A DNA stretch of 64,000 nucleotides from Pseudoalteromonas sp. R3. Its GTDB lineage: Bacteria > Pseudomonadota > Gammaproteobacteria > Enterobacterales > Alteromonadaceae. The stretch is from positions 992,001 to 1,056,000 of the forward strand of contig NZ_CP034834.1 in assembly GCF_004014715.1 (NCBI RefSeq). Direction: 5' to 3'. Positions 8,900-16,736 of this stretch are shown here, one piece after another. Numbering within the stretch: the first letter of the stretch is position 1; the number at the start of each line of letters is the position of its first letter. The notes under the pieces were generated by a model. It was given only the letters and a program-made list of their open reading frames with translations, searched no databases and was not told where the DNA came from. Both the position numbers and the translations under genes were made by a program.

Positions 8900-10156
8900 A
8901 TGAAAGCTACTCAGTTACGTAACCGGATTGTCGCTTTTTTTGTCGGTATTGCGTTATTTATAAGTGCTCTGTTTGGGGCGGCAAGCTTTTTGTTTGCGTA
9001 CAGCATAGAAGACAGGTTTTTTATTTATTTGCTGGATGATGAGGCGCAGACCGTTGCTGCGCAACTTGAATCAGGCCTTGAAGCCAGGCCCAGACTCGAC
9101 TTTATTCGCTACTATCCAGAAAAACATGAATTACCGGCAATTATCCGGGAAGTGCTTGATGAAGAGCCTAATCGGATCGAGTTTAGTGGCGAAAACGACA
9201 GCCATTACCATCTTAAGCAAATTCCCACTGGCTATTTACTGGCCGAAGTCAGTGAGCAGCTGGTGGTGCGTAAGATCAAAGGTGGCATGCTGAAGTTTAT
9301 TTTGGTTTTGTTTGGCGGCGTTCTTGTGCTGGCGTTGATATTGGCGTTTACTTCCCTGATGATGGCAAAGCGCTTGATCAAACCGCTGGATACTTTGGTT
9401 AAAATTGTAGAAGACGCGCCGGTGGAGCGCCTGCCGCAGAATTTCTCAGGGCAGTTTGTCAATGATGAAATTGGTGCATTCGCCAGAACTTTGGAGCAGG
9501 CGCTGTCTCGTATTCGGCATTTTATCAGCCGTGAGCAGGCATTCACCCGAGATGTTTCCCATGAATTAAGAACGCCAGTGGCAATTACCCAAAGCTCGTT
9601 GACGTTACTCAGACAAACACAACTAACCGACAAGCAAGCAGAGCTGGTGGGTCGGATTGCCGATGCTCAGCATCAAATCACACAAAGCCTGGAAGTCTTA
9701 CTGGCATTGGCCCGGGAAGAAACTTTAGCTGATGCAAATACCCGCGTATTACCTGTGGTTGAGCAGGTTATCTTAAGCCAGGCAGAAAAAATTGCTGGTA
9801 AAGACATAGAGGTAGAAGTCGACATCGCAGCAAAGCTGGAGTTGCCCATTGCCCCCAGTGCATTACGGCTGTTGCTGAATAATCTGATCGGCAATGCATT
9901 TACCCATATTCGTAGCGGCGTAGTCACTATAGAAGGACGCACACAGTCAATTATGGTATCGGATACAGGGGAGGGGATTACCCCTGAACTGTTGAAAACG
10001 CTGTTTGAACCCGGCGCAAAAGGCCCCGAAAGTGAGGGAATGGGCATGGGGCTTTCCATGGTTAAGCGTCTGTGTGAAAAACTAGACATTGAGCTGAGTG
10101 TTTCCAGCTCAGATTCGGGCAGTACGTTTTGTCTGAAGTTTCCTGATGGTGTCTGA
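8900..10156 (+). CDS. Sensor histidine kinase
   Basis: 418 residues: membrane segment about 11-34, a short periplasmic domain (about 35-130), second membrane segment about 132-155, HAMP linker, HisKA domain with DVSHELRTPVA (phosphoacceptor His near 221), and HATPase domain with N box NNLIGNAFTHI, G1 SDTGEGI and G2 GMGMGLSMV. All kinase boxes are intact. The C-terminus is unusual: a 20-bp tandem duplication (10131-10169) creates the present stop. Without it, reading would continue DGDNQINQ to a TAG near 10190. It is in an operon with the response regulator 6 bp upstream. Confidence 0.93.
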   Translation: MKATQLRNRIVAFFVGIALFISALFGAASFLFAYSIEDRFFIYLLDDEAQTVAAQLESGLEARPRLDFIRYYPEKHELPAIIREVLDEEPNRIEFSGENDSHYHLKQIPTGYLLAEVSEQLVVRKIKGGMLKFILVLFGGVLVLALILAFTSLMMAKRLIKPLDTLVKIVEDAPVERLPQNFSGQFVNDEIGAFARTLEQALSRIRHFISREQAFTRDVSHELRTPVAITQSSLTLLRQTQLTDKQAELVGRIADAQHQITQSLEVLLALAREETLADANTRVLPVVEQVILSQAEKIAGKDIEVEVDIAAKLELPIAPSALRLLLNNLIGNAFTHIRSGVVTIEGRTQSIMVSDTGEGITPELLKTLFEPGAKGPESEGMGMGLSMVKRLCEKLDIELSVSSSDSGSTFCLKFPDGV

Positions 10157-10169
10157 AGTTTCCTGATGG
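10131..10169. repeat. 20-bp tandem duplication across a kinase stop codon
   Basis: GTCTGAAGTTTCCTGATGG occurs twice with a period of 20 bp. The first copy is in frame in the kinase gene. The second begins with the in-frame TGA that ends it. Confidence 0.8.
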
Positions 10170-10299
10170 AGATAACCAGATCAACCAATAGCTGAGTCTT
10201 TATTCACTCACAAGGTTACACAGGGGGTCTAGCAAACCACTCAGTCACTTCCAAACAACTCCGTGGCCTTCAGAAAACTCAGTGACTTCCAAACAACCC

Positions 10300-10822
10300 C
10301 GTCATCCCGGACGCTTGCGAGCCGGGATCTGCTTAAACACCACACAGCACCGTCCTATTTCAGACGGACCTCACAAACAACCCCGTTACTTCCAAGCAGC
10401 CCCGTCACCCCAAACGCTTGCGAGCCGGGAACTGCTTAAACACCACACAGCACCGTCCTATTTCAGACGGACCTCACAAACAACTCCGTCATCCCGGACG
10501 CTTGCGAGCCGGGAACTACCTAAACACTATGCTGCAGTGCCTAATTGCAGACGCGCCTGATAAACCGCTCCGTTACCACCAAACAACCTCATCACTTCCA
10601 AACAACCCCGTCATCCCGGACGCTTGCGAGCCGGGATCTGCTTAAACACCACGCAACAGTGCCGTATTGCAGACGCGCCTGATAAACCACTCCGTGACCA
10701 CCAAACAACCTCATCACTTCCAAACAACCCCGTCATCCCGGACGCTTGCGAGCCGGGATCTGCTTAAACACCACGCAACAGTGCCGTATTGCAGACGCGC
10801 CTGATAAACCACTCCGTCATCC
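10300..10822. repeat. REP-like palindromic repeat array (five copies)
   Basis: Five copies of a roughly 42-bp unit begin at 10300, 10403, 10487, 10609 and 10731. Each carries a TCCCGG ... CCGGGA hairpin core and then a CTGCTTAAACACC tail (copies 2 and 3 are slightly diverged). Between them are further repeats, including a GTCC ... GGAC hairpin and a CAGACGCGCCTGATAAACC segment. Copies 4 and 5 belong to a 122-bp tandem duplication. Apparent reading frames across the array are repeat-derived and not genes. This is intergenic repeat DNA of REP/BIME type; spacing is irregular and each unit is itself a palindrome, so it is not CRISPR. Confidence 0.85.
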
Positions 10823-11214
10823 GGCAAGCAGAGTCATAAGGTGTTTTACCCAGCGTTATCTGTCGCCAAACCATTCAGAAGAAAGATACCGGCCACTATA
10901 GATTTATGATTGAGTGACTATAAAAACTCCGAGACTAGATTAGTTCAATGATTTAGGAAACAACGCCCAGCATGAATAGAAAAGGTAATTTCATGAGCAT
11001 TCCAACTAGCAAAAGTAATGCTGTGTGTAAAGACAGTGTTTGGACTGTTGTCCTATAACATTATTGCGTTCTAATTTGTCCAAATTTCACATAGCTGTGA
11101 CTTTGGCTGTTGCAACAGGTTGTTTACTTTGAGTTTATTCCGTGGGACCATGAGGTAATGTAATACGATCCGTTTTGTCGGTTTATGTTCCGACATGTTG
11201 GGATAGAATAAATT
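10823..11214. other. Intergenic region before the cassette array
   Basis: No supported gene and no integrase. It is A+T-rich, and contains CTATAACATTATTGCGTT near 11054, which vaguely recalls an attC end. It presumably carries the promoter used by the first cassette. Confidence 0.35.
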
Positions 11215-11221
11215 GTTAAGT
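11215..11221 (+). other. Integron core site GTTAAGT (start of cassette 1)
   Basis: Matches the core consensus GTTRRRY. The cassette starts at T11216, and ATG 11235 follows 14 bp after the site, a normal cassette spacing. Its reverse complement ACTTAAC is found at the other end of the same cassette (11580-11586). Confidence 0.6.
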
Positions 11222-11234
11222 TTCCAAGGAAGTC

Positions 11235-11585
11235 ATGAGCCAGAATATTGAAACCATAGATCTAGGTTTTTCGGTTGCTGATGCCGAAGATATTGCTTTC
11301 AAATTTGACGGTTCTGATCTCGTATTAGAATTCAATGATTGGCAAGAAAACCATATCACTATCAAGTGCGAGAATACGTTAGGTTTTAAATTTCAAACTG
11401 CGGAATACGAGATGTCAGAGTCTGAGCGCTTTGATTCTTGTCACATTGTAAATGACTCTGAGTGGGTAAAAGAGCATCTCAAGCAAGGTGAGGCTTGGGA
11501 GAGTGAAAGTTGGTTTCACTATAAATTAAACTTTAATGCGGCTGGTGTGGTTGAGGTTCTATGTTCCAAACTAGCCAAAACTTAA
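11235..11585 (+). CDS. Cassette 1: small acidic protein of unknown function
   Basis: 116 residues, strongly acidic, with no signal peptide or membrane segment. Motifs such as LVLEFNDWQENHITIKCENT suggest a small beta-rich protein, of the kind seen among immunity-like and other cassette-encoded proteins, but no family is recognised. An AAGGAAGTC ribosome site precedes ATG 11235. The stop codon lies inside the R'' element of the following attC-like site, as is common in integron cassettes. Confidence 0.7.
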   Translation: MSQNIETIDLGFSVADAEDIAFKFDGSDLVLEFNDWQENHITIKCENTLGFKFQTAEYEMSESERFDSCHIVNDSEWVKEHLKQGEAWESESWFHYKLNFNAAGVVEVLCSKLAKT

Positions 11586-11661
11586 CAAGACCAAGCACAA
11601 TCGCCCCTTTGGGGCTGGACCTCCGCACTGCGTGCTCCGGCCTGTGTTGGCGGCGTTATAT
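11580..11661 (+). other. attC-like recombination site 1
   Basis: Reading in order: R'' ACTTAAC (11580-11586), spacer, L'' CCAAGCACA (11591-11599), central palindromic region with GCCCC TTT GGGGC, L' TGTGTTGG (11643-11650), spacer CGGC, R' GTTATAT (11655-11661). L'' pairs with L' except for one extra G, the extrahelical base expected in attC. R'' is the exact reverse complement of the cassette's own start GTTAAGT. Length 82 bp lies in the usual attC range. Confidence 0.7.
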
Positions 11662-11684
11662 TACTAATTAAAAATGGAATCACT

Positions 11685-12065
11685 TTGAAGTATTGTTTGG
11701 TTATTGGTCTGCTATTGTTACCGTTTAGTACAACGGCCTGCTTTGTTCCACCGGAAGGTTTGATCGAATCACACAATCGACAATTCGACTTGCTAATTCT
11801 TTTTTCCATAGCGATAGCTGTCCTTACCTTGGTAATAAGGTTTTTCCATCAAAAATCGAGGTTGTGGGTACCTACAATTGCAATTTTAGGGTTTGGCTAT
11901 ATACCGTTTATTCTGTTTAACCTTGAAAGCTATGGTTTCATCGGCCCAGGTGGTGTATGCGGCAGGCCTGGTATGGTGCTAGTTGGTAAAATTTGTTTAG
12001 GTGGTTACCTAATTATCTTAACTTACGAGTTATTTAAGTTTTTAAAAAACAGGCGTAAGTCGTAA
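11685..12065 (+). CDS. Cassette 2: small membrane protein
   Basis: 126 residues from TTG 11685 (no in-frame ATG nearby; GGAAT lies upstream). It has a signal-like first hydrophobic segment (about 4-19, with Cys19), and further membrane segments at about 35-50, 60-78 and 100-118. It is probably an inner-membrane protein of unknown function. The cassette starts with TTATAT (after the G at 11655) and its end carries ATATAAC (12065-12071), the matching reverse complement. Confidence 0.65.
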   Translation: MKYCLVIGLLLLPFSTTACFVPPEGLIESHNRQFDLLILFSIAIAVLTLVIRFFHQKSRLWVPTIAILGFGYIPFILFNLESYGFIGPGGVCGRPGMVLVGKICLGGYLIILTYELFKFLKNRRKS

Positions 12066-12163
12066 TATAACAAGACAATCATGTGTGGGACGTCTAGAGC
12101 TTGGCTTGCGCTCATTCGCCGCTAATCTTGGCTCGGTGTACTACGCCAGTGAAACGCTGTAAG
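12065..12163 (+). other. attC-like site 2, right half degenerate
   Basis: R'' ATATAAC (12065-12071) is the exact reverse complement of the cassette 2 start GTTATAT. The right part (12103-12163) is not a clean L'/R' pair, but it is repeated at 15269-15330 after another cassette (shared block with ATCTTGGCTCGGTGTAC). This suggests a family of related, partly decayed sites. Confidence 0.5.
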
Positions 12164-12178
12164 GGTAAATAGGTTGGG

Positions 12179-12646
12179 ATGATTCGAAATACATTTTACA
12201 TTTTTATCATTTTTTGCAGCGGGCTTGTGGCAGCGGAAACTTTAGTGTCAGCAGAGCCAGACGCTAATAAGTTTTATCAAGGTTTTCGGCAACTGGTTCT
12301 TGCCGGTGATCGAGAAAAGGTGTCTGAACTAATCCACTACCCACTTTCCGGTGCTATCCAAACCAAAGCGGATCTCCTTGCCTCATATGAAGCTGTTTTT
12401 ACAGAACATCTTGTATCGTTAATCGCCTGCACTGAAACTGTTGAAGAAGTTGGTTGGAGAGGTCATATGCTCCCAGAAGGGGCGCTTTGGATCAGCAGTT
12501 TTTATTATGGGCATATTAAACCAGACAAAAGCTCGCCAACATACGTTGATGACTTTAAGGCCCGAATCGCTGATACTGAGAACTGGTATATGCGGGTTAT
12601 AGGAATTAATAAAGGCGTTGGTAAATGTATAAAAGCCAATGGTTAA
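12179..12646 (+). CDS. Cassette 3: exported small protein, unknown function
   Basis: 155 residues with a signal peptide (about 1-19, ending VAAETL). The mature part begins FYQGFRQLVLAGDREKVSEL and continues HYPLSGAIQTKADLLASY, a pattern seen in small periplasmic proteins of an NTF2-like or similar helix-sheet type, which is a tentative reading. It contains two Cys in the mature part (about 83 and 150) that could pair. There is no operonic link to neighbours beyond the array. Confidence 0.65.
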   Translation: MIRNTFYIFIIFCSGLVAAETLVSAEPDANKFYQGFRQLVLAGDREKVSELIHYPLSGAIQTKADLLASYEAVFTEHLVSLIACTETVEEVGWRGHMLPEGALWISSFYYGHIKPDKSSPTYVDDFKARIADTENWYMRVIGINKGVGKCIKANG

Positions 12647-12755
12647 TCCGTTAAGAGATTTCCACTTAATTTGGTTAGCTACATTGCTAATACCAGATGT
12701 CGTGATATTAGTGCGCGCTTCATGTACATAGAGTCAATCTTAATAAAGGTATTTC

Positions 12756-13256
12756 GTGAGAAAATTTCTGCCAATACTCTTATTCGTAATCACTATATCT
12801 GTTCATGCTGAATCGGAGACTACAGTTTCATATGAACAGCTAGTTGTACTAATAAAAAAGTGGAATGATGAAAAAGAAGCTATGTGGTATTACAAAGGTT
12901 CAGGTATCGCGTTCCACTATTTTCACTACAGCGGTCTCGGTGTTGAAACGACATATAAAGTCGCTCGTAATGGCATAGCCGTTGAAGATGAATTCCTATT
13001 AACATCGGATAAGAGCATGTGGCATAAGCTACCTTTGGAGACTGGGGCTGATTCTTTTGTTAAGTGGAGCACTGTTATTCAGATTCTTAACTCAGGCCAT
13101 GTTGTCAAAATTTTTCAGAGTCATAGTAATACAGTAACGCTCTACCTCAATGATGGAACATCAGTAAAAGCTCAACCCCCTCAGCTAGATGATATTCTTA
13201 AAGAAATTAGCAAGTGTGGTGTTCGGTGTGAAAATATCGAGCGTATGCTTGAGTAG
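12756..13256 (+). CDS. Cassette 4: exported small protein, unknown function
   Basis: 166 residues from GTG 12756, with a classic signal peptide (MRKFLPILLFVITISVHA). The mature protein is about 148 residues with a mixed helix/strand look and a terminal Cys pair (KCGVRCENIE). No family is recognised. No intact attC is visible at its end; decayed insertion-sequence DNA follows. Confidence 0.65.
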   Translation: MRKFLPILLFVITISVHAESETTVSYEQLVVLIKKWNDEKEAMWYYKGSGIAFHYFHYSGLGVETTYKVARNGIAVEDEFLLTSDKSMWHKLPLETGADSFVKWSTVIQILNSGHVVKIFQSHSNTVTLYLNDGTSVKAQPPQLDDILKEISKCGVRCENIERMLE

Positions 13257-13339
13257 GAGGTTACAGAACAACCTTCTAAAACTGTCAAAATAAGATGTTC
13301 AGTAGGGCACATGATTCGCAAGCGGGGCCTGGCCGAACC

Positions 13340-13696
13340 GTTCTGATAGGTACAACAACGGCAAATAGTAAGCTGACCTTTATGCATGGCGGTATAGCCA
13401 AGCAGCCGGTCCAAACGTTTGATATTGCGCTTAGCAGCGACTAGGCCCTTCATATTACGATCCGGCTTAGTAAGAGAAAGTTGATTGCTATCAAGTAAAG
13501 CTTCAGCTGCCAGAACTAATGAACCAAGACGCCTGGCATGAATTTGGGGGCAGTTTTTTCTGAGCATATCGTGTAGGATGAAGGAATCACCTATAGTGTT
13601 GTTATCTATTTGTTTTTTGAGAAACAAATTAGGTCAAACAATGCTGTGCGTGTCCATCAAATTGATTTTAATTATGATTATCTGGGGATTCTTCAG
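13340..13696 (-). mobile_element. IS4/IS10-like insertion sequence remnant (5' part of transposase)
   Basis: On the minus strand, about 13627-13340 encodes the N-terminal part of an IS4-family transposase: LHDMLRKNCPQIHARRLGSL, then DSNQLSLT and RNIKRLDRLLGYTAMHKG. The catalytic DDE part is missing. The terminal repeat on the right is ATCTGGGGATTCTTCAG (13680-13696), almost identical to that of the second copy at 14961-14977. The left boundary is approximate. It abuts cassette 5, whose core site begins 9 bp later. Confidence 0.7.
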
Positions 13697-13704
13697 AGCT
13701 TAGC

Positions 13705-13711
13705 GTTAGGT
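13705..13711 (+). other. Integron core site GTTAGGT (start of cassette 5)
   Basis: Matches GTTRRRY. TTAGGTGTAA (13706-13715) has its exact reverse complement TTACACCTAA at 14187-14196, just after the gene, the expected own-end pairing of an integron cassette. The ATG follows 13 bp later. Confidence 0.6.
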
Positions 13712-13723
13712 GTAATTTGAATT

Positions 13724-14185
13724 ATGCGAAATCATTTAGTTATTTTATCTATATTTATTTTCTCTCTATACGCACCTTTATCAAAATGTGCTCCCAATGA
13801 CCTTATAGGAATATGGATAATTAACCATAACAGTGAGCATGTGGACTATAGTTTCATTGAGTATCAGGCCAATGGCGACAAGTGTGAAATTGAATTTTCA
13901 TTAGTTAATTCTCTAGATGTAACTCTTTATTGGAACAAATGGCGATTGGAAAACGGTGTCATACATTCTTCCATATACAATACCACCTCATTTATTGAAT
14001 ATGGTTTTGAGATTGGAGACAAAATAAATACTTTAAACGAAAATGAGCTTTTTGTGGATATGGTTATCCCTGAGGGTGATTATGAAACGGAATATCATTA
14101 CAAAAAACATGGTGCTAAGTCAGGTCAAATCTGCGATACAGTGAGAAAGTTTTTTAAAAATAAAAGTAATGAACCTACTAAATAG
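13724..14185 (+). CDS. Cassette 5: exported small protein, unknown function
   Basis: 153 residues with a signal peptide (about 1-23, ending SKCAPND). The mature part (LIGIWIINHNSEHVDYSFIE ... YWNKWRLENGVIH) has the strand-rich, W-containing look of a small lipocalin-like or heat-shock HslJ-like barrel, which is a guess. It is very A+T-rich compared with flanking housekeeping genes, as expected for cassette DNA. Confidence 0.65.
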   Translation: MRNHLVILSIFIFSLYAPLSKCAPNDLIGIWIINHNSEHVDYSFIEYQANGDKCEIEFSLVNSLDVTLYWNKWRLENGVIHSSIYNTTSFIEYGFEIGDKINTLNENELFVDMVIPEGDYETEYHYKKHGAKSGQICDTVRKFFKNKSNEPTK

Positions 14186-14186
14186 C

Positions 14187-14280
14187 TTACACCTAAAAAT
14201 TGCCTAAATATTGTGCGAAAAAAAGCAGGCTTGCGCTCCGCCGTCGCTAATTTTAGCCTGCTATTTCGCGTCGGTTAGGC
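14187..14280 (+). other. attC-like recombination site 5
   Basis: A long imperfect palindrome. TTGCCTAA (14200-14207) pairs with TTAGGCAA (14275-14282), GTGCGAAA with TTTCGCGT, and AGCAGGCT with AGCCTGCT. It ends in the perfect core GTTAGGC (14274-14280). TTACACCTAA at its left edge also matches the start of the same cassette. The dimensions (about 80-94 bp) suit attC. Confidence 0.7.
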
Positions 14281-14310
14281 AAGCATTGGGTACAATGGAG
14301 GCGTTTGTGA

Positions 14311-14319
14311 TTTTGAACT
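14311..14319. repeat. Left 9-bp target-site duplication of the IS4-like element
   Basis: TTTTGAACT at 14311-14319 is repeated exactly at 14978-14986 on the other side of the element. A 9-bp duplication is typical of IS10/IS50-type members of the IS4 family. Confidence 0.85.
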
Positions 14320-14977
14320 CTGGAGGATCCCCTCATAATTGAGGCCTCCCGAGCAGATGTATCAAGCGCACCTATTCGCGTATAGCCCAGCGCAGTTGTT
14401 TTACTGTCATAACATAATCGCTTCGTCGCTTAACCTCTTTGCCAAGCCTAATTGTCGACAGCACAGCACGGTCTTTTATTGTATTTGCCTGGAACTTTCG
14501 TTGCCAGTTTGAGTGTTGGGCATACAGGCTGATCCACCAGAGAATAATGGTCGCCAGCAAAGCGAGTAATAACAGAATATCGAGCTTTACTATGCCGCAG
14601 ACCCATCCCGTATTGGAGGCTTTTCAGGTCTCGAAAGCTTTCTTCGATTTGCATTGCGGTGTTGCCAAGCAGTCGGTCCATACGTTTAATGTTGTGCTTG
14701 GCAGCGACAGGGCCCTTCATATTTCGACCCTGTTTGCCAATGGAAAGTCAGAAAGAGAAAGTAGGTTGCTATCGAGCAAAGTCTCAGTTGCCAGCATTAA
14801 TGAGTCAAGGCGCCGGGCATGAATTTGGGGCAGTTTTTTCTGAGCATATCGTGTAGGATAGTGGTATCACGCATGGTGTTGTTATCTATTTGGTTTTTGG
14901 CGAAATAAATTAGTTCAAACAATGCCGTGCGTGTCCATCACATTGATTTTAAATATGATTATCTGGGGATTCCTCAG
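14320..14977 (-). mobile_element. Internally deleted IS4/IS10-like element (658 bp)
   Basis: The ends are imperfect inverted repeats, CTGGAGGATCCCC at the left and ATCTGGGGATTCCTCAG at the right, flanked by the exact 9-bp duplication TTTTGAACT. The minus strand carries transposase pieces: an N-terminal part (NIKRMDRLLGNTAMQ) joined directly to the C-terminal part (IEESFRDLKSLQYGMGLRHS), then in another frame NWQRKFQANTIKDRAVLSTI. The central catalytic region is deleted and the frame is broken, so it cannot transpose itself. The clean duplications mean it inserted as a unit, with the deletion before or after. Confidence 0.85.
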
Positions 14978-14986
14978 TTTTGAACT
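14978..14986. repeat. Right 9-bp target-site duplication of the IS4-like element
   Basis: An exact copy of TTTTGAACT at 14311-14319. Confidence 0.85.
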
Positions 14987-15229
14987 TAATCTATTTTGTT
15001 TTGTCGCTATTTTTTACCTTTCTTGTATATGAAAGCTTACCGCGAAATGGATGCCATTCTAATGGTGTTTGCATAGATTTTGATTCTTTTGAGTTAGCGG
15101 GTATCTTGTACTTCTTTTTGGCTTTGTTCTTTGCAGTTTTGTGCTTAAAAAGGCTTTTTAATAAGGCAACGTATAAAGAGCTAAATGATTACAGCGCAAA
15201 AGATGTAAGTGATATTGATGGTTAATTGC

Positions 15230-15330
15230 ATATAACAAACGCTTTAACCAAAAGGACGCAAAAAAGCAGGCTTATGCTCATTTTCCGCAGATCTTGGCTC
15301 GGTGTACCATGCCAGTGAAGCGCAGGAAAG
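15230..15330 (+). other. attC-like site 6, partly decayed
   Basis: Begins with ATATAAC (15230-15236). Its right part (15269-15330) repeats the block found at 12103-12163, with about three quarters identity by eye. No clean R' core is visible before the next gene. Confidence 0.45.
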
Positions 15331-15357
15331 CTAGCGTATCTTGGAAGTATAGTTGTT

Positions 15358-15926
15358 ATGGAAGCACTTACTATTTTTGAAGCTCCTGTTTCTGGAGCTT
15401 TAGGTGTATATAGATATTTTCTATTGACCGGGGTTGTTACTTCGGGTTATGTACTGATTCAGCACTTTTTATATAAAGAAAGAGCGCTGAAGTTAACCAT
15501 TTTTTATTCATTCTGCCTTTTTACTTTTTTCTATCTTGTTGCGAATTCACAACAAAAATTTTATAAGGCTGTGGTGAGAAACAACATCGTTATTCTATTT
15601 TACCCTTCGAATGAGGTGTATTTGGACATAAATGATGTAGAGAAAAGTCAGTTTAGATATAAAAACTATAGAAATTCCAGAGAGGTAACATGTCGGATTT
15701 CGCTTATTACGAACGACAAGCGATACAGTAGTGGAGAAAAAGACAGTGGCTGTAAGCAGACGTCGAAGCGTATTAATAAACTTCTTGAAAAGAGAGCTGC
15801 GCAAAGGAATTAGCCTTAGGGAATGGTTTTAATGTTATTCAGGATGGGAAGAACCAGATTATAGCTTGGCACCCCTGGTATGGAAAAAGTGCCTGGAAAG
15901 AGAAGTTTATCTCATTTTTTATGTAA
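15358..15926 (+). CDS. Cassette 7: membrane protein with soluble C-terminal domain (frameshifted)
   Basis: As sequenced, the frame stops at 15813 (151 residues). One added A in the AAA run at 15803-15805 continues it as QKELALGNGFNVIQDGKNQ to a stop at 15926, for about 189 residues. The extension ends in a Trp-rich motif (WHPWYGKSAWKEKF) that looks like real coding sequence. The N-terminal half has two membrane segments (about 16-34 and 44-62), followed by a compact strand-rich domain that might be PH-like (bPH), which is a guess. Function is unknown. Confidence 0.55.
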
Positions 15927-15940
15927 TCAGAGAGCAGGAT

Positions 15941-16273
15941 ATGGATTTATTGAATTACTTTGGTTTTGAAGGTTTTATAGGCGCAATACTCGATGTGGGG
16001 TTATTTTTCTTATTGGTTCTAGTATATAGAAAAGTACGAGCTATAATACAAGAGAATTCAGAAGTTTGGGTGCAGGAATTTAAGCGCTTTCTTGAAATGC
16101 TCATTGCAACTATTGTGATACCTGTGTTTACAGGTTGGGCATCTTTGTTTGTTTTGGAGGATTTAGTTGAGAAATATGCAGGTATTATTTTTATTCTTTC
16201 TTTTTATCCTCCATTGATAGCTGCTTTGTATTACCTTTATAAGCTCACTTGTAGCGCTCAGAAAAATGCATAG
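15941..16273 (+). CDS. Cassette 8: small membrane protein
   Basis: 111 residues from ATG 15941, preceded by AGAGCAGGAT; a longer frame opens at 15866 but would overlap the corrected end of cassette 7. Membrane segments lie at about 15-33, 55-75 and 85-105, with a charged cytoplasmic loop of about 20 residues after the first. No family is recognised. It starts 14 bp after the corrected stop of the preceding gene, so the two may be co-transcribed or belong to one cassette. Confidence 0.55.
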   Translation: MDLLNYFGFEGFIGAILDVGLFFLLVLVYRKVRAIIQENSEVWVQEFKRFLEMLIATIVIPVFTGWASLFVLEDLVEKYAGIIFILSFYPPLIAALYYLYKLTCSAQKNA

Positions 16274-16379
16274 CGTGGGTTAAATTTTCTTCAGCTGAAA
16301 AAACACCGCTGAAGCTGAGACTGGTTAGATATAGCTACCTCAGCGCATTTACCACGCAAAATACATCTTTGGAGTTAAC

Positions 16380-16736
16380 TTGCTTAAGGTATTAATACTC
16401 GTTTTATCTATTGGAATAATAGGTTGTAGTACCTACCAACCCATCTCAGGATATCCCGAGAATGGTGCCAATGGGTATTCTGAAAAAGTGCTCAGTGAAA
16501 ACAGTTTTCTTGTTCGTGTGGACGGCAGAGATACCGAATCATATGGCAGTTTAAGGATGAAGCTGGTGCGCAGAGCCGCCGAGCTATGCCCGGGTTCATT
16601 TGAACTGACAGACTACACAATGAAACAGGGCTTTGTGATTCACGCAAAAAGAGTTCACTGGCCATACGTAACAGCACATTTGATTTGTACAGAACTGCCA
16701 ATAGATAAGTCCGTATTGTTTTCAGGCGGCATATAA
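16380..16736 (+). CDS. Cassette 9: small lipoprotein
   Basis: 118 residues from TTG 16380, with GGAG just upstream. The N-terminus is a lipoprotein signal (LILVLSIGIIGCSTY, lipidation Cys16). The mature part (ENSFLVRVDGRDTESYGSLR, then KLVRRAAELC) has the layout of the CC0125/CC1285-type lipoproteins, whose function is unknown. It is the last plus-strand gene before a strong terminator and may or may not belong to the cassette array. GTTAGAT at 16324-16330 would fit a core site. Confidence 0.65.
   Translation: MLKVLILVLSIGIIGCSTYQPISGYPENGANGYSEKVLSENSFLVRVDGRDTESYGSLRMKLVRRAAELCPGSFELTDYTMKQGFVIHAKRVHWPYVTAHLICTELPIDKSVLFSGGI

Larger units (their letters stand above)
14295..15225 (+). pseudogene. 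Cassette 6: small membrane protein gene interrupted by an IS4-like element
   Basis: The gene starts at ATG 14295, 20 bp after core site GTTAGGC, and reads MEAFVILN up to 14319. An insertion sequence (14320-14977) follows. After its 9-bp target duplicate the frame resumes as LIYFVLSLFFTFLVYE to a stop at 15225. Removing the element plus one TTTTGAACT copy gives a continuous reading frame of about 89 residues with two membrane segments and a short Cys-containing loop (NGCHSNGVC). A TTG at 14980 would allow a shortened product. Function is unknown. Confidence 0.75.

Noticed and set aside
10282..10645. Two overlapping plus-strand reading frames of 75-92 codons rich in Pro, Arg and Thr
   Set aside because: They run entirely through the REP-like repeats, lack ribosome sites and only reflect the repeated DNA.
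10300..10822. Possible CRISPR array
   Set aside because: Spacing is irregular (84-122 bp), the intervening DNA is itself repeated, and no cas genes are present.
10823..11214. Search for an integron integrase or attI next to the first cassette
   Set aside because: No tyrosine-recombinase frame on either strand and no clear attI; the array is therefore called CALIN-like rather than a complete integron.
13181..13340. C-terminal part of the minus-strand frame continuing from the IS remnant into cassette 4
   Set aside because: Beyond about 13340 it no longer resembles transposase and runs antisense to the end of the cassette 4 gene, so it is chance reading.
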